This document shows positions 1 to 8,061 of a stretch of 64,000 nt of DNA, piece by piece. Origin of the DNA: Bacteroidales bacterium (GTDB lineage: Bacteria > Bacteroidota > Bacteroidia > Bacteroidales > UBA932). The notes beneath the pieces were generated by a model. The model was not told where the DNA came from and searched no databases. It saw only the letters and a list, made by a program, of their open reading frames with translations. The DNA lies in NCBI GenBank assembly GCA_017399865.1, contig JAFQAT010000003.1, forward strand, positions 1 to 64,000, in the 5' to 3' direction. The position numbers were made by a program, and so were the translations under genes. Numbering within the stretch: position 1 is the first letter of the stretch; every line of letters begins with the position of its first letter.

Positions 1-78
1 AAAATCCTTTCTGCTCTTCTCGATCGCATCATTGATGATCTGAAGGCTTCTTTCAGGAGTCATTTCATTGGTTTCCAT
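1..78 (-). CDS. Partial gene, N-terminal 26 residues only
   Basis: The minus strand opens with an ATG at 76-78 and stays open to the window edge, giving 26 residues that begin METNEMTPERSLQIINDAI. The gene runs off the left side, so the product cannot be determined. From memory, a family of small Bacteroidota integral membrane proteins starts with a similar MTPE-SLxII segment; that is only a resemblance. A well-formed promoter lies upstream on the same strand (169-200), which supports this as a real gene start. Confidence 0.6.
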   Translation of the reverse strand, partial: METNEMTPERSLQIINDAIEKSRKDF

Positions 79-118
79 ATAAAAACTCTGTTTATCGGTT
101 TGACTTTTCGGATCCTGT

Positions 119-142
119 CCTTACCCTTCCGGACGGATAAGG
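119..142 (-). other. Imperfect hairpin in the 5' leader of the truncated gene
   Basis: Two 12-nt arms (119-130 and 131-142) are complementary at 10 of 12 positions with no spacer. It lies between the promoter at 169-200 and the start codon at 78, so it would form in the roughly 85-nt leader. No U-run follows, so it is not a clear terminator; a role in mRNA stability or translation is only possible. Confidence 0.35.
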
Positions 143-168
143 GCAGTCTCCTTCCTGTGATCACGATG

Positions 169-200
169 CAAATATAAACAAGTTTATAATATAAACCAAA
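169..200 (-). promoter_or_regulatory. Bacteroidota-type promoter for the truncated gene
   Basis: Read on the minus strand, TTTG (197-200) is followed after 20 bp by TATATTTG (169-176), an exact TAnnTTTG -7 element. Between the boxes lies a 15-bp near-perfect palindrome, GTTTATAATATAAAC (182-196), placed where a repressor could block polymerase. The rest of 79-397 is AT-rich and holds only this promoter, the leader hairpin and the divergent promoter at 352-383. Confidence 0.65.
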
Positions 201-351
201 TTTAAACGCGCAATCTCATCATAAAATTTATTTGGGCACATAAAAATAAATTTTAGTCAAAAAGAAACAGAAAAATCTGAACAATCTTTTTTATTATCGT
301 GCAATGTTTTCAGGAGTCTGACGTAGTTTTACTGTACCTCTGGTCATAAGA

Positions 352-383
352 TTTGGAGGTTTAAATTTTTATACTCATATTTG
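352..383 (+). promoter_or_regulatory. Promoter for the DUF4160/DUF2442 pair
   Basis: TTTG (352-355), 20 bp, then CATATTTG (376-383), one mismatch from TAnnTTTG. Transcription would start near 388-390, leaving a leader of about ten bases before the ATG at 398. Confidence 0.55.
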
Positions 384-397
384 TAAACAGTAAAGCA

Positions 398-637
398 ATG
401 CCTACATTATTTACGATTTTTGGTCTGAGGTTTTATTTTTATTCCGAAGAACATCTTCCGATTCACGTCCATGTCAGAAATCCTGATGGAAGAGCGAAGA
501 TTCAGGTTGATCCTGAAGTTGTATTGATAGAAAACAAGGGTATCAAGCCTAATGATTTGAAGAAGGCTTTAACCCTGGCTAATTTATATAAAGAACAGAT
601 AACGGAATTCTGGTATGAGTTTTTCATGGAAAAGTGA
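398..637 (+). CDS. DUF4160 family protein
   Basis: Small 79-residue protein of the DUF4160 type: an N-terminal hydrophobic beta segment, then the characteristic acidic/His-rich stretch EEHLPIHVHV and a C-terminal helix-rich part. Function is unknown for the family. It is the first gene of a tight pair, since its last 23 bases overlap the start of the DUF2442 gene in another frame. From memory, this pairing recurs in many bacteria. A short-leader promoter lies directly upstream. The full length agrees with the family, so it looks intact. Confidence 0.75.
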   Translation: MPTLFTIFGLRFYFYSEEHLPIHVHVRNPDGRAKIQVDPEVVLIENKGIKPNDLKKALTLANLYKEQITEFWYEFFMEK

Positions 638-1061
638 TGAGAAGATCCTGAAGGTATGGTTCGAGAATGAGCGCATATACATCCATACAGACAAAGGCAA
701 TACTATGTCTTTGGACCTGGAGGTATTTCCTACTTTGAAGGATGCGACTCCCGATCAACGCAACGCTGTAGTAATCGAGCCGTGGGGTGATGCGATGAGA
801 TGGGAGGAGATCGACGAGGATATCCATATATCGACATTCTACGAAGATCTGAAGCCGAATCATGATAATGAGGTGGCGGCCTTGTTCAATCAGTTTCCGC
901 AGTTGAATGTTTCCGAGGTGGCAAGACTGATAGGAATACATAAGAGCCTTCTGGCACAGTATATTTATGGCGTGAAGACTCCGAGCCAGGATCGTATGAA
1001 AAAAATCAAGTCCGTGCTTCATCAGCTCGGACTCGATCTCGCAGAAGCAACCGCTTCGTGA
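615..1061 (+). CDS. DUF2442 protein with C-terminal helix-turn-helix
   Basis: 148 residues. The N-terminal part (about 1-75) looks like a DUF2442 domain, with a beta-rich segment and a PWGDAMRWEEIDEDI stretch. The C-terminal part (about 88-145) reads as an XRE-like helix-turn-helix, with LNVSEVARLIGIHKSLLAQY and a following helix. The ATG at 615 lies inside the preceding DUF4160 gene, so the two are probably translationally coupled. Architecture (small protein followed by an overlapping DNA-binding partner) resembles a toxin-antitoxin or autoregulated module, but no function is proven. It converges on the U32 gene with a one-base gap. Confidence 0.7.
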   Translation: MSFSWKSDEKILKVWFENERIYIHTDKGNTMSLDLEVFPTLKDATPDQRNAVVIEPWGDAMRWEEIDEDIHISTFYEDLKPNHDNEVAALFNQFPQLNVSEVARLIGIHKSLLAQYIYGVKTPSQDRMKKIKSVLHQLGLDLAEATAS

Positions 1062-1062
1062 T

Positions 1063-2388
1063 TTATTCCGCCTTCCAGACGTAGACTTTGTCGCTGCGGC
1101 GGAGGCGGGTCTCTTCGATGGCCTTGCAGGCAACTTCGTTGCAGCCGTCGCCGCAGAGGCTGAGAGCCTCTTCGCGGGCTCCCGGAACCACCTTGCTCCA
1201 GTCAATGGCGATAGAGCAGTATGTGCCTTTGGATGCTTCCTGGACAGGTTTCAGATCGACTCTGATCTCAGGAACCGTATATTCTACGCAGCCTGAAGTA
1301 GGACCGATTATGAGGATCTTGTCACCGACAGTCAGAGTCGTCGACTCTACAAGGATCTCCGCGACGCCGAGCTTTCCGAACCAGTTCGTGATCTTGCCGC
1401 AGTAGACCTTCTTGCGGGTAGAGGTGCTGCCGTAGACGTCGCACCACTCTCCGAGACGCGCGCCCTGATAGTATCCGTCCCAGAACCCTCTGTTGAACAC
1501 TTCTTCAAGTTCTTTCTTGAACGAGGCTCCGAGTTCCGCAGTATATGTTCCGTTGCAGACTGCATCCGCTGCGCGTCTGTAGCATGAAGCCACTCGCTTC
1601 ACATATTCAGCCGAACGGGCACGGCCTTCGATCTTGAATACGGTGACGCCCGCATCAATTATCTTGTCCATGAACTCGATGGTACAGAGGTCTTTCGGCG
1701 ACATTATGTATTTGTTATCGATCTCGAGCTCCATTCCGGTCTCGCGGTCCTGGACCTTGTAGGCACGGCGGCAGAGCTGGTAGCATGAACCTCTGTTTGC
1801 CGAGGCTCCGTATTCGTGCAGGCTGAGGTAGCATTTGCCGGAAATGGCCATGCAGAGCGCTCCGTGGGCGAACATCTCGATCTCCACGAGACGGCCGGAA
1901 GGACCGCAGATATGATCGCGGTCTATGACGGCCTTGATTTCCTTGACCTGTCCGAGGTTGAGCTCGCGGGCCAGGACTATGACGTCGGCAAACTGTGCGT
2001 AGAAACGCAGAGCCTCGGCGTTCGAGATGCTGAGCTGTGTGGAGATATGTACCTCCACGCCTATCTGGCGGGCATACATTATTGCTGCCATGTCGGAGGC
2101 GATCACGGCTGTGATCCCTGCCTCCTTTGCCGCATCCAGCGTGCGCTTCATGTCTTCGATATCCTCGTTGTAGAGCACAATGTTGAGGGTCAGATATGTC
2201 TTGACCCCATATTCAGAGCAGATGCGTACGATTTCAGCCAGGTCGGTCATCTTGAAGTTGTTGGCCGAATGCGAACGCATGTTCAGCTTCTCCACTCCGA
2301 AATAAACCGAATCCGCCCCTCCCTGTATGGCTGCATGCAGGCATTCGAAATTGCCTGCCGGAGCCATTATTTCCAGCTTCCTTTCCAT
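1063..2388 (-). CDS. Peptidase U32 family protein (TrhP/YegQ-like)
   Basis: 441 residues. The N-terminal half is the U32 TIM-barrel-like domain beginning IMAPAGNFECLHAAIQGGAD. The U32 signature is clear around residues 168-186 (EMFAHGALCMAISGKCYLS), followed by further cysteines (GSCYQLCRR) that in this family bind an iron-sulfur cluster. Well-studied members (TrhP, RlhA, UbiU/V) act in hydroxylation of tRNA, rRNA or ubiquinone rather than proteolysis; the tRNA-hydroxylation role is the likeliest but is inferred. Its ATG overlaps the stop of the upstream polyprenyl synthase gene by one base (TAATG), so the two are co-translated. Confidence 0.8.
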   Translation of the reverse strand: MERKLEIMAPAGNFECLHAAIQGGADSVYFGVEKLNMRSHSANNFKMTDLAEIVRICSEYGVKTYLTLNIVLYNEDIEDMKRTLDAAKEAGITAVIASDMAAIMYARQIGVEVHISTQLSISNAEALRFYAQFADVIVLARELNLGQVKEIKAVIDRDHICGPSGRLVEIEMFAHGALCMAISGKCYLSLHEYGASANRGSCYQLCRRAYKVQDRETGMELEIDNKYIMSPKDLCTIEFMDKIIDAGVTVFKIEGRARSAEYVKRVASCYRRAADAVCNGTYTAELGASFKKELEEVFNRGFWDGYYQGARLGEWCDVYGSTSTRKKVYCGKITNWFGKLGVAEILVESTTLTVGDKILIIGPTSGCVEYTVPEIRVDLKPVQEASKGTYCSIAIDWSKVVPGAREEALSLCGDGCNEVACKAIEETRLRRSDKVYVWKAE

Positions 2389-3371
2389 TATTTGCGTCTT
2401 CCTAAAAGCATGTCTGCATAGCGATGCAGCATTTCTGATTTGATCTTGCCGAGGTTAAGCTTCTCGACATAACCCATTGCCTGATTGTGGAAGCGTCTGA
2501 TCTCTTCCTTTGCCTCCTCTCCGATGCCGAGCTCTTCATAAAGCTTCTTCACGGCAGCGATCTTGGCGTCCTTCTCCTCATCAGTCGATATCGGCATAGC
2601 CAGCGCTTCTGCGAAGCGCTCCGTGCCGGCCTTTTCAAGGGCACGGGTAAGCAGCCAGCTCTTCTTGTTGTTCAGGATGTCGCCTCCGATGGCCTTTCCG
2701 AACACTGCAGGGTCGCCGTATGTGTCGAGCCAGTCGTCGGTGATCTGGAATGCAAGTCCGAGGTCGTAGCCGAACTTGTAGAGAAGGTCAGCCTCTTCTG
2801 CCGAAGCACCTGCAATCAGGGCACCCATCTTGGCCGAGCATGCGATGAGCACGGCGGTCTTGAGTCCGATCATCTTCAGGTAATCTTCCATAGGGACCTG
2901 CGGCAGGTCTTCGAAATCCATGTCGTACTGCTGTCCCTCGCATACCTGTGCGGCTGTGTCGGAGAACAGGGCAAGCACTGCCGGCAGGGCGAAAGCCGGT
3001 GCCTTGGCGATCATGCGGTAGCTCTCTATCGACATTACGTCTCCTGAAAGGATGGCGGTGTTCTCATTCCATTTCCTGTATACGGTAGGCACTCCACGGC
3101 GGACGTCAGCCTTGTCCATGATGTCGTCATGGATGAGGGTGAAGCTGTGGAACACCTCGATTGCTGCCGCAGGGGAAAGGATCTCCTCGGAGAACGAGTC
3201 CTTGAAGAGGGCATAGGCGGTCAGACATAGTCTCGGACGTATCCTCTTGCCTCCGATTTCGATCATGTATCTCAATGGATCGTAAAGACCTGACGGTTCC
3301 TGATTGAACTTCATATTCGCGAACATCTCATGGATGGTGGCTTCAATATGCTTTTCCTGTATCATATGCAT
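2388..3371 (-). CDS. Polyprenyl diphosphate synthase
   Basis: 327-residue trans-isoprenyl diphosphate synthase that condenses isopentenyl diphosphate onto allylic diphosphates, in the cytoplasm. Visible motifs are GGKRIRPR (40-47), the first aspartate-rich motif DDIMD (82-86) with RRG after it, and the second, DDWLD (212-216). A phenylalanine at -5 from the first motif (F77) hints at a short or medium product chain, but the chain length cannot be settled here. Met3 is an alternative start six bases downstream. It is first in an operon with the U32 gene, behind a -7 element at 3386-3393. Confidence 0.88.
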   Translation of the reverse strand: MHMIQEKHIEATIHEMFANMKFNQEPSGLYDPLRYMIEIGGKRIRPRLCLTAYALFKDSFSEEILSPAAAIEVFHSFTLIHDDIMDKADVRRGVPTVYRKWNENTAILSGDVMSIESYRMIAKAPAFALPAVLALFSDTAAQVCEGQQYDMDFEDLPQVPMEDYLKMIGLKTAVLIACSAKMGALIAGASAEEADLLYKFGYDLGLAFQITDDWLDTYGDPAVFGKAIGGDILNNKKSWLLTRALEKAGTERFAEALAMPISTDEEKDAKIAAVKKLYEELGIGEEAKEEIRRFHNQAMGYVEKLNLGKIKSEMLHRYADMLLGRRK

Positions 3372-3385
3372 GTGTTATTGTTTCA

Positions 3386-3393
3386 CAAAGGTA
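3386..3393 (-). promoter_or_regulatory. -7 element of the polyprenyl synthase operon
   Basis: TACCTTTG on the minus strand matches TAnnTTTG exactly. It sits 15 bp upstream of the start codon, so the leader would be very short. No clear -33 TTTG is seen at the expected distance. Confidence 0.5.
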
Positions 3394-3455
3394 TTAAAAA
3401 TAACTGATAGATTCTATGCGTAACGCTTAATTTGTTGACTAATAGGGCGTTGTCG

Positions 3456-3502
3456 AAAATCGCCTGAGGCGTTTGGCGCAGGCGGTTTTGTGCAAGTTGT
3501 TG
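3456..3502 (+). repeat. Hairpin plus AAGTTGTTG tail, copy 1
   Basis: An 11-bp stem (3456-3466 with 3479-3489, one G-T wobble, 12-nt loop) is followed by TGTGCAAGTTGTTG. It lies between two divergently transcribed genes, where no terminator is expected. Similar hairpin-plus-tail elements occur at 23145, 28015 and, decayed, 41165, so this reads as an interspersed repeat. Confidence 0.5.
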
Positions 3503-3549
3503 AGAGTGAGTGAATTGGGTTTTGTGGTTTATCGTACGTTTTTTTATCT

Positions 3550-3557
3550 TATCTTTG
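3550..3557 (+). promoter_or_regulatory. -7 element of rsgA
   Basis: TATCTTTG matches TAnnTTTG exactly and ends four bases before the rsgA ATG at 3562. Transcription would start at or beside the A of the ATG, giving a leaderless or almost leaderless mRNA. A -33 TTTG at the normal spacing is not seen. Confidence 0.55.
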
Positions 3558-3561
3558 CATC

Positions 3562-4530
3562 ATGATTTTTAAAGGAGAAGCGACGGTTGTAAAGCATACG
3601 GGAAGCCATTATCTGCTGTCCCGCCTTCCTGAATGGGAACTGTTTCCTGCAGTGCTCAGGGGCAAGATTCGTCTGAAGGGTTCCTCTGCCACAAATCCTG
3701 TGGCGGTGGGTGATGTCGTGGACTTCGAGGCTGAACTTCCTGAAGGTACGGACGTGGCGGCCGGAGTGACGCTGGAAAATCCGGCGGCGATCACGGCCGT
3801 GAAACCGAGGAAGAACTATATAATCCGCAAATCCACGAATCTCTCGCGGCAGTCTCACATCATAGCCTCCAATCTGGACAGGGCATTCATAATCGCGACA
3901 ATAGACTATCCTGAGATCAAGCTTCCGTTCCTGGACCGCATCCTCGTGACATGCGAGGTGTATAACGTGCCTGTGACCATAGTCCTCAACAAGGTCGATC
4001 TCTATCGGGAATCCCACGCGGAAATGCTTGAGGCCTTCCATGAAATATATGAAGGTGCAGGGTACCCTGTTATGGAGGTGTCGGCTCTTACGGGAGAGGG
4101 AATAGATGCCCTCAGGGAAGCCTGCAAAGGCCATCTGTCCCTGTTTTCGGGAGTATCCGGAGTCGGCAAGTCTTCGCTCATAAAAGCTCTTGACCCGTCG
4201 CTTGACCCTAGGGTCGGGGAGATATCTGATGTTCATCTTCAGGGAAAGCACACGACAACGTTCTATGAGATGTACAGTCTCGCTTCCGGAGGTTTCATAG
4301 TAGATACTCCGGGCCTGAGAGGCTTCGGCCTGGTGGACCTCAAGAAGGAGGAGATAGCCCTTTACTTCCCGGAAATGTTGAAGGCTTCAGAGAACTGCCG
4401 TTTCACTCCTTGCACACATACCCACGAGCCGGGATGCGCAGTCAAGGAAGCTGTCGAGGCAGGAGAAATCAGCTACGACCGCTACTCTTCGTATCTCGGC
4501 ATGCTTGATGAAGAAGGCAAATACAGGTAG
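3562..4530 (+). CDS. rsgA: Ribosome small subunit biogenesis GTPase RsgA
   Basis: 322-residue circularly permuted GTPase that checks late 30S subunit maturation. An N-terminal OB-fold (about 1-70) precedes the GTPase domain, whose motifs appear in permuted order: NKVDLY (G4) first, then GVSGVGKSS (G1) and DTPGLRGFG (G3). The C-terminal zinc finger is CRFTPCTHTHEPGC. The length is normal. The start is fixed by the -7 element four bases upstream. The MATE gene follows after 31 bp in the same direction. Confidence 0.95.
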   Translation: MIFKGEATVVKHTGSHYLLSRLPEWELFPAVLRGKIRLKGSSATNPVAVGDVVDFEAELPEGTDVAAGVTLENPAAITAVKPRKNYIIRKSTNLSRQSHIIASNLDRAFIIATIDYPEIKLPFLDRILVTCEVYNVPVTIVLNKVDLYRESHAEMLEAFHEIYEGAGYPVMEVSALTGEGIDALREACKGHLSLFSGVSGVGKSSLIKALDPSLDPRVGEISDVHLQGKHTTTFYEMYSLASGGFIVDTPGLRGFGLVDLKKEEIALYFPEMLKASENCRFTPCTHTHEPGCAVKEAVEAGEISYDRYSSYLGMLDEEGKYR

Positions 4531-4561
4531 GAGATTGCCGGTCAGGCCGGCAAAGACGTTT

Positions 4562-5917
4562 ATGAAGACAATCAACAGAGACATACTTAAGCTTGCGGTT
4601 CCCAGCATCCTGGCGAACATTACCGTTCCGATTGTCGGCATGGTCGACATAGCCGTGGCCGGTCATCTTGATACCAGTGCGGCCGTGATGATAGGCGGCA
4701 TAGCTATCGGAACCATGCTTTTCGACCTGCTGTACTGGAATTTCGGCTTTCTTCGTGTAGGCACAGGCGGCCTGACGGCCCAAGCTTACGGAAAAGAGGA
4801 CCGCAAGGAATGTGCTAGAATCTTTACGAGGGCGGTTGGAATAGCGCTTGCCTGCGCGATGGTGCTGATAGCCATCCAATGGATATTCGTCAAGGCGGCA
4901 TTCCTTGTCGTGGACTGCACTCCTGAAGTCCGTGCCCTTGCCGAGCAGTATTTCTTCATACGCATCTGGGCAGCTCCTGCAACCCTCAGCCTAATGGCTT
5001 TCAAAGGCTGGTTCATCGGCATGCAGGACAGCCTCAGCGCCATGATCGTGGATCTTGTGGTAAATGGCATGAACGTTCTGGCAAGCATTGTCCTGGCCTT
5101 GGGATTCAGCCCTATAGGCTTTGAAGGAATGGGATTTTCCGGAGTTGCCGCAGGTACTGTTGTGGCGCAGTATTCCGGCCTTCTTACGGCTGCCTTCCTG
5201 GTGCTGTTCAAATACCGCAGGCCGGTTTTCTCACAGCTTGGCAAGGATGACCTCAGATCTGTGTTCAAGGGCAGCGAGACACGCAGGTTCTTCGTCATGA
5301 ACTCGAACCTTTTTGTCCGCTCCCTCTGCTTCATCGCCATCTACATAGGCTTTACCGTCATCTCCGCCCGTTACGGCGACGTCCTTCTGGCAGTAAGTTC
5401 GATAATGATGAAGCTGCTGATGATATTCTCGTATTTCACAGACGGATTTGCTTATGCCGGCGAGGCTCTGACGGGCCGTTATATCGGCGCGAAGGACCAG
5501 CCTATGGTGCGTCAGACGGTAAAATGGACTTTCGTATGGAGCATGGGCATTGCATTGATATTCATGGGAATATATCATTTCGGAGGAGTCCTTCTGCTTA
5601 AGATGATGACCTCGGATGCGGTGGTCGTTTCTGCAGCCGAGGCCTTCCTTCCATGGCTTCTGCTCATGCCCGTCGCCGGATGTGCGGCATTTACATGGGA
5701 CGGCATATACATAGGGGCGACGGCGTCCAAGGCGATACGCAACTCTATGCTTTGGGCGGTCGTGGGGTTCTTCGCCGTCTGGCTGGCCGGCCTTGTATGC
5801 GGCGATCTTGCTCCGGAGGTTTCCATGCATGTTCTGATGGGTGCATATTTTGCCCATCTGCTGGCAAGAACGATATATCTGTCGGTGCGTTATAAAAAGG
5901 ATGTCCTATATTTGTAA
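4562..5917 (+). CDS. MATE family efflux transporter
   Basis: 451-residue multidrug/toxin extrusion protein in the inner membrane with about 12 membrane segments in two similar halves; the start MKTINRDILKLAVPSILANI is typical of the DinF-like branch. Substrates cannot be read from sequence. The frame is open from 4505 inside rsgA, but the 19 extra residues are basic and unlike the family, so the ATG at 4562 is preferred. It is followed 12 bp later by the MFS gene, so rsgA, this gene and the next may share a transcript. Confidence 0.85.
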   Translation: MKTINRDILKLAVPSILANITVPIVGMVDIAVAGHLDTSAAVMIGGIAIGTMLFDLLYWNFGFLRVGTGGLTAQAYGKEDRKECARIFTRAVGIALACAMVLIAIQWIFVKAAFLVVDCTPEVRALAEQYFFIRIWAAPATLSLMAFKGWFIGMQDSLSAMIVDLVVNGMNVLASIVLALGFSPIGFEGMGFSGVAAGTVVAQYSGLLTAAFLVLFKYRRPVFSQLGKDDLRSVFKGSETRRFFVMNSNLFVRSLCFIAIYIGFTVISARYGDVLLAVSSIMMKLLMIFSYFTDGFAYAGEALTGRYIGAKDQPMVRQTVKWTFVWSMGIALIFMGIYHFGGVLLLKMMTSDAVVVSAAEAFLPWLLLMPVAGCAAFTWDGIYIGATASKAIRNSMLWAVVGFFAVWLAGLVCGDLAPEVSMHVLMGAYFAHLLARTIYLSVRYKKDVLYL

Positions 5918-5929
5918 AAAAAACAGGAG

Positions 5930-7294
5930 ATGGGTCTATATTCATTCTACAGGATAAGCAAGCCTTCGTCGGAACAGGTCGCTTCTGAAAAGACGGACAG
6001 CACATACAAGGTCTTGAGGAACAGGACCTTCTGGGGTGTTACGATTGCTTACAGCCTATATTATGTATGCCGCATGAGCCTGAGCGTGGTGAAGCAGCCG
6101 CTTATAGATGAGGGCGTGCTCTCTGCCGGTGAGCTCGGAGTCATCGGTTCCGCCCTTCTTTTCGTATATGCCGTAGGCAAGTTCATGAACGGCTTCATAG
6201 CAGACTACTGCAACATCAAGCGATTCATGGCGACGGGCCTGTTCTTTTCTGCCTTGATAAACCTTGTTTTAGGCTCCCTTGGCTTCCTCCACGACGGCTT
6301 CAGCCTTTCAACTGCAGTCATCTTCTTTTCTTTCGCGATCCTCTGGGGCATAAACGGGTGGATGCAGTCCATGGGTTCGCCTCCCGGAGTTATATGCCTG
6401 TCCCGCTGGTTCCCTAAGTCTCAGCGTGGAACCTTCTACAGCATCTTCAGTTCGACGCCATATATAGGTGAGTTCCTGTCGTTCATCATTACAGGACTTG
6501 TCGTCGGGGCTCTCGGCTGGAAGGCCGGTTTCATCGTGGCCGCTGTTGCTGGCCTCATCGGCTCCCTTATAATACTTCTGATGGTGTCTGACACGCCGGA
6601 GAGCAGGGGACTTCCATCCGTGCAGGAACTTACAGGTGAGGGTGTCACAAGACATGACGCGATGCCGACCAGGGAACTTCAGAAATACGTGTTGAAGCAT
6701 CCGGGCATATGGATAATAGCGATCTCCAGTGCCTTCATCTATATAACCAAGTATGCGATCACCGGCTGGGGAGTCCTTTTCCTGCAGAAGGAGAAGGGGT
6801 TTCCTATAGAGGAGGCGACGCAGATAATCGGATTCTACGCTGCCTCCGGAATGGTCGGAACCGTGCTGGCCGGATGGCTCTCAGACAAGCTCTTCAAGAG
6901 CGACAGGGTCAAGCCTGCCGTGCTTGCAGGTGTGTTGAGCTTCATATCTCTGGCTCTCTTTCTTTTCACTGATGCCGGTTATATGATGCATGTGTTCTAT
7001 GTGTCTCTTTTCAGTCTCGCCATCGGAGTGCTTTACTGTATTGTCGCAGGTCTGATGGCTATAGATATCGTACCTAGAAAGGCGACAGGCGCAGCATTGG
7101 GAGTGGTCGGCATATCAAGTTATGTGGCGGCAGGACTTCAGGAGATCACCAGCGGCTACCTTATACAGTTCAACACCACCCGTGCGGATGGTGTCGACAT
7201 CTATGATTTCGGACCGGTATCCTGGTTCTGGCTTGCAGCAGCCCTGATATCATTCATCCTTCCGGTGCTGAACTGGAAGAAGATGAAACGCTGA
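5930..7294 (+). CDS. MFS transporter, organophosphate:phosphate antiporter type
   Basis: 454-residue inner-membrane transporter of the major facilitator superfamily. The segment GINGWMQSMGSPPGVICLSR and the following RWFPKSQRGTFYSI are characteristic of the OPA family (GlpT, UhpT, UhpC), which exchanges glycerol-3-phosphate or hexose phosphates for phosphate or acts as a sensor. Which substrate applies is unknown. It runs convergently into the LytTR gene with a single base between stop codons and no obvious terminator. Confidence 0.8.
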   Translation: MGLYSFYRISKPSSEQVASEKTDSTYKVLRNRTFWGVTIAYSLYYVCRMSLSVVKQPLIDEGVLSAGELGVIGSALLFVYAVGKFMNGFIADYCNIKRFMATGLFFSALINLVLGSLGFLHDGFSLSTAVIFFSFAILWGINGWMQSMGSPPGVICLSRWFPKSQRGTFYSIFSSTPYIGEFLSFIITGLVVGALGWKAGFIVAAVAGLIGSLIILLMVSDTPESRGLPSVQELTGEGVTRHDAMPTRELQKYVLKHPGIWIIAISSAFIYITKYAITGWGVLFLQKEKGFPIEEATQIIGFYAASGMVGTVLAGWLSDKLFKSDRVKPAVLAGVLSFISLALFLFTDAGYMMHVFYVSLFSLAIGVLYCIVAGLMAIDIVPRKATGAALGVVGISSYVAAGLQEITSGYLIQFNTTRADGVDIYDFGPVSWFWLAAALISFILPVLNWKKMKR

Positions 7295-7295
7295 C

Positions 7296-8060
7296 CTATC
7301 TTTCCAGCCACTCGAGAAAATCATCCACTCGCGCACGGCTCACCGTCATCTCGAATGAAGCCTCCGGCTTCGAGATGACCCTCATGCGGCTGCCAGGCTG
7401 CTTTATGATGCTGGAGATGGCATGTGTGGAAATTATGCATCCTCTGGATATTCTGAAGAATTTTTCCGGATCCAGGTCTTCCGTCATCACATCAAGCGAA
7501 GAGTCGATTATATACTTGTCCCCTTCGGATGTCACGAGCCAGTTGGTCTTCTCTTCCGAATAGACATAGGCTATGTTCGCGGTGTCGACTGGCACGATCC
7601 TGTCGTTGAAGCGTATTATGAACCTTTCCTTGTATTCCTTTTTCGGAGCCTTGTTTCCCCCGATCGCCTTGAGAAGCGCCTCCACGTCGACATGGCCGCC
7701 GCTCATGCGGCAGCGGGCGACAGCACGCTTTAACGAGTCCAGATCTACCGGCTTGAGGAGATAGTCGATGCTTCCGGCCTCGAAAGCCTTAATGGCGTAA
7801 CTGTCATACGCTGTAGTCATGATCACCTTTGCCGTTACGTCGGTCTGGCGGAAAATCTCGAAGCACTCTCCGTCTGACAGCTCAACATCCATGAAGATTA
7901 CGTCTGCATGGTTTCCTGGTGCATTCAGCCATTCTACGGTACCTTTTACGGAACCCGTCGTGCCGACGACCTCCATATCCGGGAAGTTCTGGGCGAGGGT
8001 TCTGATTAGGCTCTTCTGGGCCATGATCTCATCTTCTACTATCAGGACTTTCATTGCCAT
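7296..8060 (-). CDS. LytTR-family response regulator
   Basis: 254 residues: a receiver domain (about 3-125) with the acidic pair E9/D10, phosphoacceptor D58 in FMDVELSDG and K102 in LLKPVD, then a LytTR DNA-binding domain (about 145-250). Met3 (MKVLIVEDE) is an equally good start. Its gene begins one base after the stop of the histidine kinase, so they form one operon. LytTR proteins bind paired 9-bp direct repeats; candidate repeats lie in the divergent region at 9459-9536, in front of the sugar transporter and starch locus. Control of that locus is inferred. Confidence 0.92.
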   Translation of the reverse strand: MAMKVLIVEDEIMAQKSLIRTLAQNFPDMEVVGTTGSVKGTVEWLNAPGNHADVIFMDVELSDGECFEIFRQTDVTAKVIMTTAYDSYAIKAFEAGSIDYLLKPVDLDSLKRAVARCRMSGGHVDVEALLKAIGGNKAPKKEYKERFIIRFNDRIVPVDTANIAYVYSEEKTNWLVTSEGDKYIIDSSLDVMTEDLDPEKFFRISRGCIISTHAISSIIKQPGSRMRVISKPEASFEMTVSRARVDDFLEWLER

Positions 8061-8061
8061 A

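Noticed and set aside
1043..1057. GAAGC/GCTTC mini-hairpin at the end of the DUF2442 gene
   Set aside because: The stem is only five pairs within coding sequence and has no U-run, so it is too weak to call a terminator.
5231..5857. Long minus-strand open frames opposite the MATE gene
   Set aside because: They are antisense shadows with unlikely composition, no start signals and no recognisable domains; the same holds for similar frames opposite the SusC, GH13 and uvrA genes.
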